From Pseudohalocynthiibacter aestuariivivens (GTDB lineage: Bacteria; Pseudomonadota; Alphaproteobacteria; Rhodobacterales; Rhodobacteraceae): a stretch of DNA of 64,000 nucleotides. Location of the stretch: positions 1 to 64,000 of the forward strand of contig NZ_JAGFNU010000004.1 of assembly GCF_018457175.1 (NCBI RefSeq), in the 5' to 3' direction. The notes beneath the pieces were generated by a model. It did no database searches. It saw only the letters and a program-made list of their open reading frames with translations, and was not told the DNA's origin. Shown here piece after piece: positions 54,845 through 63,777 of the stretch. The position numbers and the translations under genes were made by a program. How positions within the stretch are numbered: the first letter of the stretch is position 1; each line of letters starts with the position of its first letter.

Positions 54845-55699
54845 TTAGGTTGGCGACATACCCCTCAGGCGCTCGGACCGGCGGCGAAGTAATTCCACAG
54901 TTGCAAGCAACAGGATCGAAATCCCCACGAGGATCGTCGCAACTGCTAGAATGGTCGGGCTGATTTGCTCGCGAAGGCCGGTGAACATCTGCCAGGGTAG
55001 TGTTTTCTGGCCAGATGAGCCAACGAACAACACAACCACAACCTCGTCAAAAGAGGTGATGAACGCGAATAGTCCACCAGAAATAACACCCGGCAGGATC
55101 AGCGGCATCTGAACCTTGAAAAAGGTCGTTACCGGGTTCGCACCCATATTCGCCGCTGCACGTGTGAGACTTCTGTCAAAACCAACGAGCGTTGCCGTGA
55201 CAGTAATGATCACAAAAGGTATGCCAAGAGCAGCATGCGCCAGAACAACACCGATGTAAGTTCCCTGCAAACCGATCCGAGAATAAAAGAAATACATCCC
55301 GGCGGCTGAAATGATCAGTGGAACAATCATCGGAGAGATCAGGATCGCCATGATCGCACGCCGGAAAGGCACGTGGTCCTGGCTAAGGCCGATTGCAGCT
55401 AATGTTCCGAAACTGACCGACAGAAGTGTTGCCAGCGGAGCAATGCGCACTGAATTGTAAAGCGCATTTTGCCAATCCGAATTGCTGAAGAAATCTTGGT
55501 AGTGTTTCAGCGAATAACCTTCAGGATCAAACGCCAGCATTTCAGGTGTAAAGGTAAAGAAATCCTCTGCGTTAAAGCTTAGCGGGATAATGACGACAAT
55601 CGGTGCGATCAGGAAGAAAAAGATCAACCCGCAAATCACCCGAAAGCTGTAGTACCAGACCCGCTGGGGCGTCGTTGCATATGGTGGTAAAGCGCTCAT
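54845..55699 (-). CDS. ABC transporter permease (PotC type)
   Basis: 284 residues, six helices, EAA-type loop (LTRAAANMGANPVTTFFKVQMPLILPG). It is the last gene of a spermidine/putrescine-type importer and follows the other permease by 4 nt. Confidence 0.9.
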   Translation of the reverse strand: MSALPPYATTPQRVWYYSFRVICGLIFFFLIAPIVVIIPLSFNAEDFFTFTPEMLAFDPEGYSLKHYQDFFSNSDWQNALYNSVRIAPLATLLSVSFGTLAAIGLSQDHVPFRRAIMAILISPMIVPLIISAAGMYFFYSRIGLQGTYIGVVLAHAALGIPFVIITVTATLVGFDRSLTRAAANMGANPVTTFFKVQMPLILPGVISGGLFAFITSFDEVVVVLFVGSSGQKTLPWQMFTGLREQISPTILAVATILVGISILLLATVELLRRRSERLRGMSPT

Positions 55700-55703
55700 T
55701 TTG

Positions 55704-56975
55704 TCACCCCAGTTTCACGTTGTCGATGCCAACGATCTTATCGTAGGCCCAGTAAAGAAGGAGAACCGCCGCCAGCAGGATAGTACCCAAGGCAGCCCCA
55801 AGACCCCAGTTAAGTGAGCTTGAGATGTGGTAAGCGATCCGGTTCGAGATAAAGACACCTTTGGTTCCACCCACCAGTTCAGGCGTGATGTAGTAACCAA
55901 TGGAAAGAATGAAGACGAGGATACATCCAGCTCCAATCCCCGGTACGGACTGCGGAAAGTAAACTCGCCAGAACGCTGTCCAGTTTGTCGCGCCCAGCGA
56001 TTTTGCGGCGCGAAGGTAAGTCGGAGGAATAGTTTGCATCACCGAATAAAGCGGCAAGATCATGAACGGCAATAGAATATGCGTCATCGCAACAATCGTA
56101 CCAAACTGGTTGTTGATCATGATCAGCCTGTTTCCATCATCCACAAGACCGACCCAGACCAGGACATCATTTATCACCCCCTGTTGTTGAAGCAGCACCT
56201 TCCAGGCGGACGTTCGCACAAGCAGCGATGTCCAGAAGGGCAACAACACCAGAATAAGCAACATGTTCGACGCTTTCGCAGACAGGTTTGCCAGCAGCCA
56301 AGCGATTGGATAGCCCAGCAGAACGCAGCTAAACATGATCGTCAAAGACATGAAAATTGTTCGTTTAAACAGTGTGATATAAATCCGCTGATCTTCTTCG
56401 CGCGCAGCTATGCCGTCGGGGCTAAGCTGCAAATCGACCGAATTCAGGAAGTAGCCACTCGTGTAGCGAGACGAATATATCTGGATCATCGCCCACATTC
56501 CGACATCAGCCCAATCTTCGTCGAGTTCAATGAATTTCTCGCGAAATGGCCCATCCGTTGCAAGGTCCCAGCGCTTGACACTTCTGCCCGATTTCCGAAA
56601 CAGCGACGATATACCAGTCATTTCATAGTTTAGGCGCGAGCCAAGCCGGGTGTGGGTCTTTGTCTCGACCGCAATCACCAGATCCTCTGCCAAGGCGGCA
56701 AAAACCGCCTCATCTGGTGGCTCACCAGTCATTCGGTCCCAGCTTTCAAGCGCGACTACAGTGCGGGGAAGCGTATCCTCGACAATATTATTCTCGACAG
56801 AACGGAACAACATATCCGCAATCGGTGCGATAAACGTCACAAGGACAAAGAGAAGCAGAGGTGCAATCAACATCAACGCGCGCAATTTTTCGCGTCTCAG
56901 AGCACGATTCAGACTGCGTTTTAGCGGTGTGCCGTCGGCGGCCAGGACCGGACCGGTATCGGTTGCGTCGCTCAT
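55704..56975 (-). CDS. ABC transporter permease (PotB type) with extended N-terminal region
   Basis: 423 residues, longer than usual PotB (about 290). After the first helix (about 42-60) an extra insertion of roughly 130 residues precedes the remaining helices and the EAA loop (YLRAAKSLGATNWTAFWRVYFPQSVPG). The start at 56975 follows AGGGG; the longest frame is rejected. This long form is known in some PotB-like permeases of alphaproteobacteria. Confidence 0.87.
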   Translation of the reverse strand: MSDATDTGPVLAADGTPLKRSLNRALRREKLRALMLIAPLLLFVLVTFIAPIADMLFRSVENNIVEDTLPRTVVALESWDRMTGEPPDEAVFAALAEDLVIAVETKTHTRLGSRLNYEMTGISSLFRKSGRSVKRWDLATDGPFREKFIELDEDWADVGMWAMIQIYSSRYTSGYFLNSVDLQLSPDGIAAREEDQRIYITLFKRTIFMSLTIMFSCVLLGYPIAWLLANLSAKASNMLLILVLLPFWTSLLVRTSAWKVLLQQQGVINDVLVWVGLVDDGNRLIMINNQFGTIVAMTHILLPFMILPLYSVMQTIPPTYLRAAKSLGATNWTAFWRVYFPQSVPGIGAGCILVFILSIGYYITPELVGGTKGVFISNRIAYHISSSLNWGLGAALGTILLAAVLLLYWAYDKIVGIDNVKLG

Positions 56976-57030
56976 ATCATCCCCTCGTGTTTTTTTTGTC
57001 GTCTTAAAGGTAAAAACGAATTGTTCGGAA

Positions 57031-57049
57031 GGCGCCCGGAAAGGGCGCC
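57031..57049 (-). terminator. Intercistronic hairpin after the binding-protein gene
   Basis: 7-bp stem GGCGCCC / GGGCGCC with a GGAAA loop, between the substrate-binding protein stop and the permease start. It probably stabilises or partly terminates the upstream message so that the binding protein is made in excess. Confidence 0.55.
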
Positions 57050-57067
57050 CTCCTAATTTCACTCAAA

Positions 57068-58162
57068 TTATTGAGACAGCCATGCTTGGAATTTTGCATC
57101 CAGATCGTCACGGTAGTCTGCCCACCATTCGTAGTTATAGAGGAAGGTGTTTTTCGCATTTTCAGGATCGGTTGGCATATGTGGTGCCATGTCGATGCCC
57201 AGTTCTGCATGCATACCAACCAGAGGTGCGGAAGACGCACGTGCTGGACCGTAAGAGATGTACTTTGCCTGATCAGCAAGACGCTGTGTGTCAGTTGCAA
57301 AATAGATGTAGTCAAGTGCGCGTGCTTTACGCTCATCGCTCAGACCAGCTGGAATGATCCAACCATCAAGGTCAAACACCTGAGCGTCCCAAAGCATTCC
57401 TACAGGCTGCTTTTGCTCTTCGATCAGTGCAAAAAGACGACCGTTATAGGTAGACCCCATAACAACTTCGCCATCTGCCAACAGCTGAGGCGTGTCAGCA
57501 CCAGCAGACCACCAGATCACATCTTCTTTGATGGTGTCCAGTTTTGCGAATGCCTGTGCCTGACCTTCTTCTGTTTCCAGAACGTCATACACGTCTGCTT
57601 TCGCTACGCCATCACAAAGCAGTGCCCATTCCATGTTGTTGATCGGGCGCTTTTCAAGTGACCGACGGCCTGGATAGGCGTCTGTGTCGAAAATTGCGCA
57701 AACGCTGGTTGGAGGAGTGTCGCCAACCATATCGGTGCGATAGCCAAACGTGGTCGAGTAAACGATCTGTGGAATAAAGCACTCTGAAACAAGCAGTTCA
57801 CCAAAGTCTTCGCTGGCAAGGGTTCCATCAGGTGCAGGAGCGAGCTGTGTGTCCGCGTCGATTTCCATTGCCAGACCTTCGTCACACAGGCGCATTGCGT
57901 CTGCTGCAACAACGTCAACAACGTCCCATGTCACGTTTCCGGCTTCGTTCATCGCACGAAGTTTAGCCACAGCTTCCGCAGAGCTTTCATCATTGATGAT
58001 GTTCACATCTGGATTAGCAGCCATGTAGGGGTCGTGATACGCGTTTTGCTGTGAAGAGGAGTATGCGCCGCCCCAGGATACGATCGTCATATCCTCGGCC
58101 AGAGCTCCCCCTGCAACCAGCGCAACAACGCTTGCCGTCATTAGTGTTTGGGTTACTTTCAT
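57068..58162 (-). CDS. Spermidine/putrescine-type ABC substrate-binding protein (PotD/F fold)
   Basis: 364 residues, signal peptide 1-22 (AGGALA), then SWGGAYSSSQQNAYHDPYMAANPDV and the DVVDVVAADAMRLCDEGL region of family 1 binding proteins. The ligand cannot be deduced; the operon suggests a diamino acid derivative. Two hairpins lie upstream (58237-58256 and 58267-58292). Confidence 0.87.
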   Translation of the reverse strand: MKVTQTLMTASVVALVAGGALAEDMTIVSWGGAYSSSQQNAYHDPYMAANPDVNIINDESSAEAVAKLRAMNEAGNVTWDVVDVVAADAMRLCDEGLAMEIDADTQLAPAPDGTLASEDFGELLVSECFIPQIVYSTTFGYRTDMVGDTPPTSVCAIFDTDAYPGRRSLEKRPINNMEWALLCDGVAKADVYDVLETEEGQAQAFAKLDTIKEDVIWWSAGADTPQLLADGEVVMGSTYNGRLFALIEEQKQPVGMLWDAQVFDLDGWIIPAGLSDERKARALDYIYFATDTQRLADQAKYISYGPARASSAPLVGMHAELGIDMAPHMPTDPENAKNTFLYNYEWWADYRDDLDAKFQAWLSQ

Positions 58163-58236
58163 TTAGGTTCTCCCTTAAAAATCCCGTTAATATCTTGCGG
58201 TTCAGCACCCCGGGCAAGGTGGCAGACCAATTGTGA

Positions 58237-58256
58237 TGCCGTGTTTTCACACGGCA
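58237..58256 (-). terminator. Intercistronic hairpin between ATPase and binding protein
   Basis: 8-bp stem TGCCGTGT / ACACGGCA with a TTTC loop. A second stem CGCGCGCTT / AAGCGCGCG (58267-58292) overlaps the ATPase stop. No T-run follows, so this is more likely an mRNA processing or stability element than a full terminator. Confidence 0.45.
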
Positions 58257-58274
58257 CATGGTAAATCGCGCGCT

Positions 58275-59375
58275 TTAAGCGTCAAGCGCGCGGCAATCAT
58301 CAGGCATCCAACCAATTTCAATCGTTTCACCTGGGGTCAGGCGCCGTTGATCCGGTGCATTTCTGGTTTTGACTATGAATTCGTCATTTCCGCCTACCCG
58401 CAGACGCGTCCGGAAAATATCACCCATGTAGATAAATTCCAGCACTTCAGCTTTCAACGTGTGTGCGTCGGGGCTTAGCCGGTCTCGGTTATATTCAACA
58501 CGCTCTGGGCGGATCGAAACACGCGTACGCTCGCCCGCTTTGGAGACATTGATTGGTTTCGCGTCAATCATACCGCCGCTGTCCAGTTTGACCAAAGCAA
58601 CGCCGTTCTTGATTTCCTCAATAGTGCCTTCCATCGTGTTGTTTTCACCGATGAATTGCGCAACAAAACTATTCTCTGGCGCTTCGTACAACTGATCGGG
58701 CGGCGCGATTTGCTGAATACGTCCGTCGTCGAAGACCGCGACGCGGTCAGACATCGTCAATGCCTCTGTCTGGTCATGGGTCACGTAGACCACAGTGATC
58801 CCCAAACTATGCGCCAGATGGGTGATCTCAAACTGCATTTTTTCGCGAAGCTGTTTGTCCAGCGCCCCCAGCGGTTCGTCCATCAAAACCAGTTCGGGTT
58901 CAAAAACCAGGGCACGGGCCAATGCAACACGCTGTTGCTGGCCACCAGACAATTGCGCCGGGCGACGTCCGCCGAAATCGCCCATTTCCACCATATCTAA
59001 CGCGCGCTTAACCTTAGCCTCGCGGTCAGATTTACCTATTTTCCTGACTTCCAGCGGAAACGAAAGGTTTTCTGCAATCGTCATATGCGGAAACAAGGCG
59101 TAATTCTGAAACACCATGCCAATCCCACGTTTGTGAGGTGGGATGTTGTTGATTGGCTTGCCGCCAAGGCGGATATCACCATGTGTTGCGGTCTCAAACC
59201 CGGCCAGCATCATCAGACAAGTCGTTTTGCCAGAGCCTGATGGCCCGAGCATCGTCAAAAACTCGCCCCTGCCGATTGATAGATTAAGATCTTTTACGAC
59301 GAGTATTTCGCCATCGTAACTTTTCTGAACGTGGTCGAAGACGACAAAGCCGTCATCCTTGGCACTATCTGTCAA
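58275..59375 (-). CDS. ABC transporter ATPase (PotA type)
   Basis: 366 residues with Walker A GPSGSGKTT, Q-loop, signature LSGGQQQRVALARAL, Walker B LVLMDEP and VTHDQTEAL, followed by a TOBE domain. It energises import through the two permeases encoded downstream. First gene of the transporter part of the operon. Confidence 0.92.
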   Translation of the reverse strand: MTDSAKDDGFVVFDHVQKSYDGEILVVKDLNLSIGRGEFLTMLGPSGSGKTTCLMMLAGFETATHGDIRLGGKPINNIPPHKRGIGMVFQNYALFPHMTIAENLSFPLEVRKIGKSDREAKVKRALDMVEMGDFGGRRPAQLSGGQQQRVALARALVFEPELVLMDEPLGALDKQLREKMQFEITHLAHSLGITVVYVTHDQTEALTMSDRVAVFDDGRIQQIAPPDQLYEAPENSFVAQFIGENNTMEGTIEEIKNGVALVKLDSGGMIDAKPINVSKAGERTRVSIRPERVEYNRDRLSPDAHTLKAEVLEFIYMGDIFRTRLRVGGNDEFIVKTRNAPDQRRLTPGETIEIGWMPDDCRALDA

Positions 59376-59498
59376 GGCATCCCCCTATTTTTTCTGGTCA
59401 GCTTCACGCTGATCCTTTGTCTGCATGCAAGCATATCGTAAAATTCATTACAACGCTGCATTTCTTAAAACGCGCACACAATTGCACAAATTCACACG

Positions 59499-60242
59499 TT
59501 AAAGTTGAAACAACATCCCTTTGCCGGTTTCTTGTGCGCGAATGCCAGCAAGTCGCAGCATATTCCAAGCGAGCGCTAGGTTGCTGGAAATAACGGGTTT
59601 TCCGATTCGCTGCTCGGCAACGTCTACTATGCCCGCAGTTCTGAGATTAGTACAGGAAACGACGATCGCATCGCATTCGGCCTGCGCTGCGACTCGTTCT
59701 ATTGCTGACAGAATATCATTTGATTTTATGCGCGCAACGATCCTGTCGTCACCTTCTTCAAATGACCCGAATGCCACAATTTTTCGTCCGGAGTTTTCAA
59801 TCATCTCACGCATCCTAGCCGAGACTTCAGCAACGTAAGGTGTCACAAATGCGATGGTTTTGGCATCAAAAGCGTCACATGCGGCGATAATACTGCTGAT
59901 CGGGTCAGCCACTTTAGCGTTTGGATGAACGCTTTGAATCGCTTCTGCGACACCTTTTGGCCCGATCACTGTTGAAGCAGAGGTACAGCCGTACCCTATC
60001 ACATCAAAGTCAGCAGATGACGGAAGTAACGCCGCCGACGCTGGTAAATCAGCCTGCATCGACTTCAACGTTTCAGATGTAACTTCAGGCTGCATCGGAA
60101 TGCGACTATGGTACAGTGCAAGACCGTCGATATTCATCAATCGCGCGAATTCGGTTTCGATGGTTTCATCGGTCTGTAAAACGATTAGGCCCAGTGTCGC
60201 CCGCGTCCCGATCCCCTCATCTGTTTCAAATGGCAACCGCAT
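59499..60242 (-). CDS. Asp/Glu racemase / maleate-isomerase-fold protein (EutA-like)
   Basis: 247 residues with the two catalytic cysteines of the superfamily, Cys86 (GYGCTSAS) and Cys197 (VVSCTNLRT). Members include maleate isomerase, arylmalonate decarboxylase and EutA of ectoine utilisation. A single substrate cannot be chosen. ATG at 60242 has AGGA 6 nt upstream, whereas the ATG at 60248 is only 1 nt after it. It lies 8 nt downstream of the M24 gene. Confidence 0.82.
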   Translation of the reverse strand: MRLPFETDEGIGTRATLGLIVLQTDETIETEFARLMNIDGLALYHSRIPMQPEVTSETLKSMQADLPASAALLPSSADFDVIGYGCTSASTVIGPKGVAEAIQSVHPNAKVADPISSIIAACDAFDAKTIAFVTPYVAEVSARMREMIENSGRKIVAFGSFEEGDDRIVARIKSNDILSAIERVAAQAECDAIVVSCTNLRTAGIVDVAEQRIGKPVISSNLALAWNMLRLAGIRAQETGKGMLFQL

Positions 60243-60250
60243 TTTCATTC

Positions 60251-61423
60251 CTATCCGATCACCGGCAACTCGGGTACGGCCCGTTTTGAAAGCAGCCGAG
60301 GTGTGCCATCTCTGATCACGATATTCTCCTCATGTACCATGATACGGCCCGAACCATAGCTTAACGACGGTTCTAACGTGATGACCATATCTTCCTTTAG
60401 CACGGTCTCGTCAAAAGCTGCGTGCGATGGCCATTCGGTCAATTGCATCCCAAGCCCGTGCCCCAGACGCCCGACATCCCCGCTCTCTTTGTCAAAGGTG
60501 CTGATCACATCCTGCATGGCCGAAAACAACTCGCGGCACGTAACACCCGGTCGCGCCGCGTCCAGCCCTGCCTCTGTTGCGTGATAAAGCACCTCATAAG
60601 CCTTCTGCGAAAGTTCATCTGCTTTGCCAATCGCGAAATTGCGGTCAAAATCACAAAAGTAGCCGTCAAAAACCGACCCGGTATCGAGCATCAGAATATC
60701 ACCTCTCTGAAGCGGACGGTCGGTTGGCGGTGAAATGACATCATTATACCCGCCCTGATCGGCACCACCAACCAGATATGGAACATCATCAGCACCTTCT
60801 GACAGACAGGCCATGCGAAAGGCGCGGAATACTTCAGACAGGGGCTGGCCCTCAAAAAAGAGCTTGCCTGCCTTATCGAAAGTACGGGATGCAACCCTGC
60901 AGATATGGGCGATTTTTTCAATCTCGGCTTCAGATTTCACCATTCTGAGAGAACGGATAATATCAGTAGCGTCCCCGATCTTGAGACCGGGTAAACCAGA
61001 AATCAGGCGTTCATAGTCGCCAAGGGGCATCCGAAGCCCGGTTTCATGCCCTTTTAGAATGCCAATCGTCGCGCCGCGCTTTGAATATGGCGTCAAAAGA
61101 TCTATGAGTAATGAAATGCCATCATCCGACGGCGCTGGCGCGCTCCACGACCGGATATCGTCAACCCATGTTCGACGCATCAAAGCAGCGCCAATTTCAG
61201 GAATGACTGCTATAGGTTTCCCCTCCGCAGGCAGAAACAAGAACCAAGGGCGGGTTGGGCTTTGCCAAAACAAGGTTTGGAACCCGGAAAAGTAACGTAT
61301 CTCCGGCTCACTCAGCAGCAGCATCCCATCAAACCCATGACGTGCCATCAAATACTGGGCTGCAGAAAGCCGCGTTTCATACTCCGCGATCTCAAAACCC
61401 CGTTTAGGAGCAACTTCAGGCAT
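60251..61423 (-). CDS. M24 metallopeptidase (Xaa-Pro-type)
   Basis: 390 residues, an N-terminal creatinase-like domain (1 to about 160) and a catalytic pita-bread domain. The five metal ligands appear present: Asp247, Asp258, His322, Glu351 and Glu365 or 366 (LDTGSVFDGYFCDFD, GHGLG, LEPSLSYGSG, VHEEN). A metal-dependent amidase or aminopeptidase acting on imino or N-terminal amides is expected. It overlaps the dpaL stop by 8 nt. Confidence 0.87.
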   Translation of the reverse strand: MPEVAPKRGFEIAEYETRLSAAQYLMARHGFDGMLLLSEPEIRYFSGFQTLFWQSPTRPWFLFLPAEGKPIAVIPEIGAALMRRTWVDDIRSWSAPAPSDDGISLLIDLLTPYSKRGATIGILKGHETGLRMPLGDYERLISGLPGLKIGDATDIIRSLRMVKSEAEIEKIAHICRVASRTFDKAGKLFFEGQPLSEVFRAFRMACLSEGADDVPYLVGGADQGGYNDVISPPTDRPLQRGDILMLDTGSVFDGYFCDFDRNFAIGKADELSQKAYEVLYHATEAGLDAARPGVTCRELFSAMQDVISTFDKESGDVGRLGHGLGMQLTEWPSHAAFDETVLKEDMVITLEPSLSYGSGRIMVHEENIVIRDGTPRLLSKRAVPELPVIG

Positions 61424-62609
61424 GAGCGTCCTCTTGCATCATTTGCGCATAAATCTCGGGGTCAGTGATCCCTTCAGAACCAATAACCAAAACAGTGGAT
61501 GTTTCATCAAGGTTTAAGGTCATACTCAAATCCGCACGGCGTGCCGCCGCTATTACCGCCGCGAGCCCTGCCACAGCGGACTCACCGGCCTGAATTTCAG
61601 GATCACCCGGCAATGGACGCGCGAGCAAGCGTACAGTTGGGCCGACAACCGCGTCGGGTATCGTCAGAAAGTCTGACGCCTCATCATCTAGAATTTCCCA
61701 GGCCATTGCAGAAGGTTCCCCGCAGGATAGCCCTGCCATAACTGTTTCCTCGTTAATCGGAACCGACCGCATTTCGCCCATTTTCGCGCTTTCAAACAGG
61801 CAAGCTGCCAAGCCAGGCTCTGCAATCACAACGCGGGGGCTGTCTTCGCCCCAGTGCTGTCGAAAGGCCGCACAAACACCAGCGGCCAAACCGCCAACAC
61901 CACCTTGCAAGATGACATGGCTGGGTGATGTTTCCAGAGCATCAGTAATTTCCTGCACCATTACACCATAGCCTGACATGACATCGCGCGGCGGGTCTGA
62001 GTATCCTTCCCAAGATGTATCCGACACAACGAACCACCCATTTGCTTCGGCCTCGCTGCGGGCCAGTTCAACCGACGCATCATAATCGCCATCAATACGA
62101 ACAACCTGTGCTCCCAGATCGCGCATCGCCTGCGCGCGGCCTTCGGACACCTCGGCATGAATGTAAATCCGGCAAGGCGCGCCAAAGCGCTGGCACCCCC
62201 AGGCGAGCGACCGCCCATGATTTCCGTCTGTCGCAGAGACAAGGGTGATCTTCGAAACCACATCAGCATATTTGCCTTTGCGAATGTCCGAGAGCGTAAC
62301 CTCTGCTCCAACGAATTTGGAGACTTCTCTTTGCAAAACACGAAGTGCGGCATAGGCGCCGCCCAGCGCCTTGAAACTGCCAAGCCCAAACCGCGGGCCT
62401 TCGTCTTTGTAAAGGATGTTGCTGAGCCCGAGTTCACGGGCCAAAGCCTTCAGCTCATACAGCGGTGTTGGTTCATACCCCTGCCACGTAGTAATTTCAG
62501 ACCTTGCTGTTGCGAAATCTGCGCGGCTCAGAACTGTTTCTGCAGCTTGGCCAGTATGGCGTTTGTGAGGAACGTGGTGCACCTCGGCAGCATCGTATGC
62601 AGCGAACAT
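61416..62609 (-). CDS. dpaL: Diaminopropionate ammonia-lyase
   Basis: 397 residues, PLP fold-type II. KDEGPRFGLGSFKALGGAYA (about 68-87) is the family signature, with Lys80 as the Schiff-base lysine, and GGVGGLAAGVCAAF binds phosphate. It cleaves 2,3-diaminopropionate to pyruvate and two ammonia. The start at 62609 follows AAGGA by 8 nt and is 2 nt from the M20 gene stop. Confidence 0.9.
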   Translation of the reverse strand: MFAAYDAAEVHHVPHKRHTGQAAETVLSRADFATARSEITTWQGYEPTPLYELKALARELGLSNILYKDEGPRFGLGSFKALGGAYAALRVLQREVSKFVGAEVTLSDIRKGKYADVVSKITLVSATDGNHGRSLAWGCQRFGAPCRIYIHAEVSEGRAQAMRDLGAQVVRIDGDYDASVELARSEAEANGWFVVSDTSWEGYSDPPRDVMSGYGVMVQEITDALETSPSHVILQGGVGGLAAGVCAAFRQHWGEDSPRVVIAEPGLAACLFESAKMGEMRSVPINEETVMAGLSCGEPSAMAWEILDDEASDFLTIPDAVVGPTVRLLARPLPGDPEIQAGESAVAGLAAVIAAARRADLSMTLNLDETSTVLVIGSEGITDPEIYAQMMQEDAHA

Positions 62610-62610
62610 A

Positions 62611-63777
62611 TCAGGTATCCTTAAGTGGCAAGCGTTGTTTGGCAAGTGCAGCCCAGAACCCTGCACCTGTCAGCAACACGTCATCGTTGAAATCATAGTC
62701 CGAAGAATGCAGAGGGCGGCCATGCGCCCCGTCCTGCCCGTTCCCCAAAAGCAGAAAACAGCCGGGAACGGCGTTGCTGAAATGGGCAAAATCTTCGGAA
62801 AATGACATTGGAATGCGGTCGGGGATGATTTCGTCAGTCACTTCAGCAGCGGCTCTCAGCACGGCATTTACAGGCTCCTCAGCATTTATCGTCTCAATAA
62901 ATTCGGTCCGAAAATTCACGGTAATCCTAACCCCGTGTGCCGCCGCAATCCCCTCTGTGATCTGGCGCATAAAACGCTCTACCGCAGCACGCGTTTCCGG
63001 ATCACGCGTACGCACATCGCCCTTCAGCTTAGCCCGCCCTGGCAAGACATTGCGCTGCCCGTCGGTTATGAATTCAGTAACGGAAACTACGGCGCCAGCA
63101 GAGGGTGGCAATTTACGCGCAACGATGCTTTGCAAAGCCTGCACAACATCTGCACCAACAAGAATTGCATCCACCCCAACTTGTGGCATGGAGGCGTGTC
63201 CGCCTTGCCCTTCTATTTCAATTTCAAAAAGGCTTTCGCTTGAGCAGATAATCCCGACGCGAGTAGAGATTTCGCCCATGGGCGCACCGGGTAAATTATG
63301 TATGGCATAGACCTCTTCGACGGGAAACCGATTGAAAACCCCATCCTCAAGCATTGCCTTGGCACCTAACCCATGTTCCTCGTTCGGCTGGAAGAGAAAC
63401 ACAACGGTCCCATCGAAATCGCGGTTATCTGCCAGCCTTTTCGCAGCCCCAAGCAACATTGCCATGTGCCCGTCGTGACCGCAGGCGTGCATTTTCCCGG
63501 GTTTCTCTGAAACGTGGTTGTGTGTGCTCGCTTCATGAATTGGCAGCGCGTCCATATCGGCGCGTAGCGCGATCGCCCGGTTTCCCTTCCCATTGCGCAA
63601 AACGCCGACAACACCAACGCCCTCGTGCACTTCGAGCCCAAAACTGCGTAGCGCCTCGGCTACTTTCGCAGCAGTCTCATGTTCTTCAAACCCAAGCTCC
63701 GGTCTTTGATGAAACAAATGGCGGTACCCGACCATCAGGTCGTGCAATGCAGAGTCATCTGAACGCTTATCTTGCAT
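62611..63777 (-). CDS. M20 aminoacylase/amidohydrolase
   Basis: 388 residues with the metal-binding CGHDGH (99-104), EEH (133-135), HNLPGAPMG and a C-terminal HSSDYDFND. It is of the M20D aminoacylase type, which removes acyl groups from amino acids; the DoeB2 N-acetyl-diaminobutyrate deacetylase is a relative. It starts the leftward cluster; its product would feed dpaL. The upstream 220 bp appear to hold its promoter, with no clear operator. Confidence 0.9.
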   Translation of the reverse strand: MQDKRSDDSALHDLMVGYRHLFHQRPELGFEEHETAAKVAEALRSFGLEVHEGVGVVGVLRNGKGNRAIALRADMDALPIHEASTHNHVSEKPGKMHACGHDGHMAMLLGAAKRLADNRDFDGTVVFLFQPNEEHGLGAKAMLEDGVFNRFPVEEVYAIHNLPGAPMGEISTRVGIICSSESLFEIEIEGQGGHASMPQVGVDAILVGADVVQALQSIVARKLPPSAGAVVSVTEFITDGQRNVLPGRAKLKGDVRTRDPETRAAVERFMRQITEGIAAAHGVRITVNFRTEFIETINAEEPVNAVLRAAAEVTDEIIPDRIPMSFSEDFAHFSNAVPGCFLLLGNGQDGAHGRPLHSSDYDFNDDVLLTGAGFWAALAKQRLPLKDT

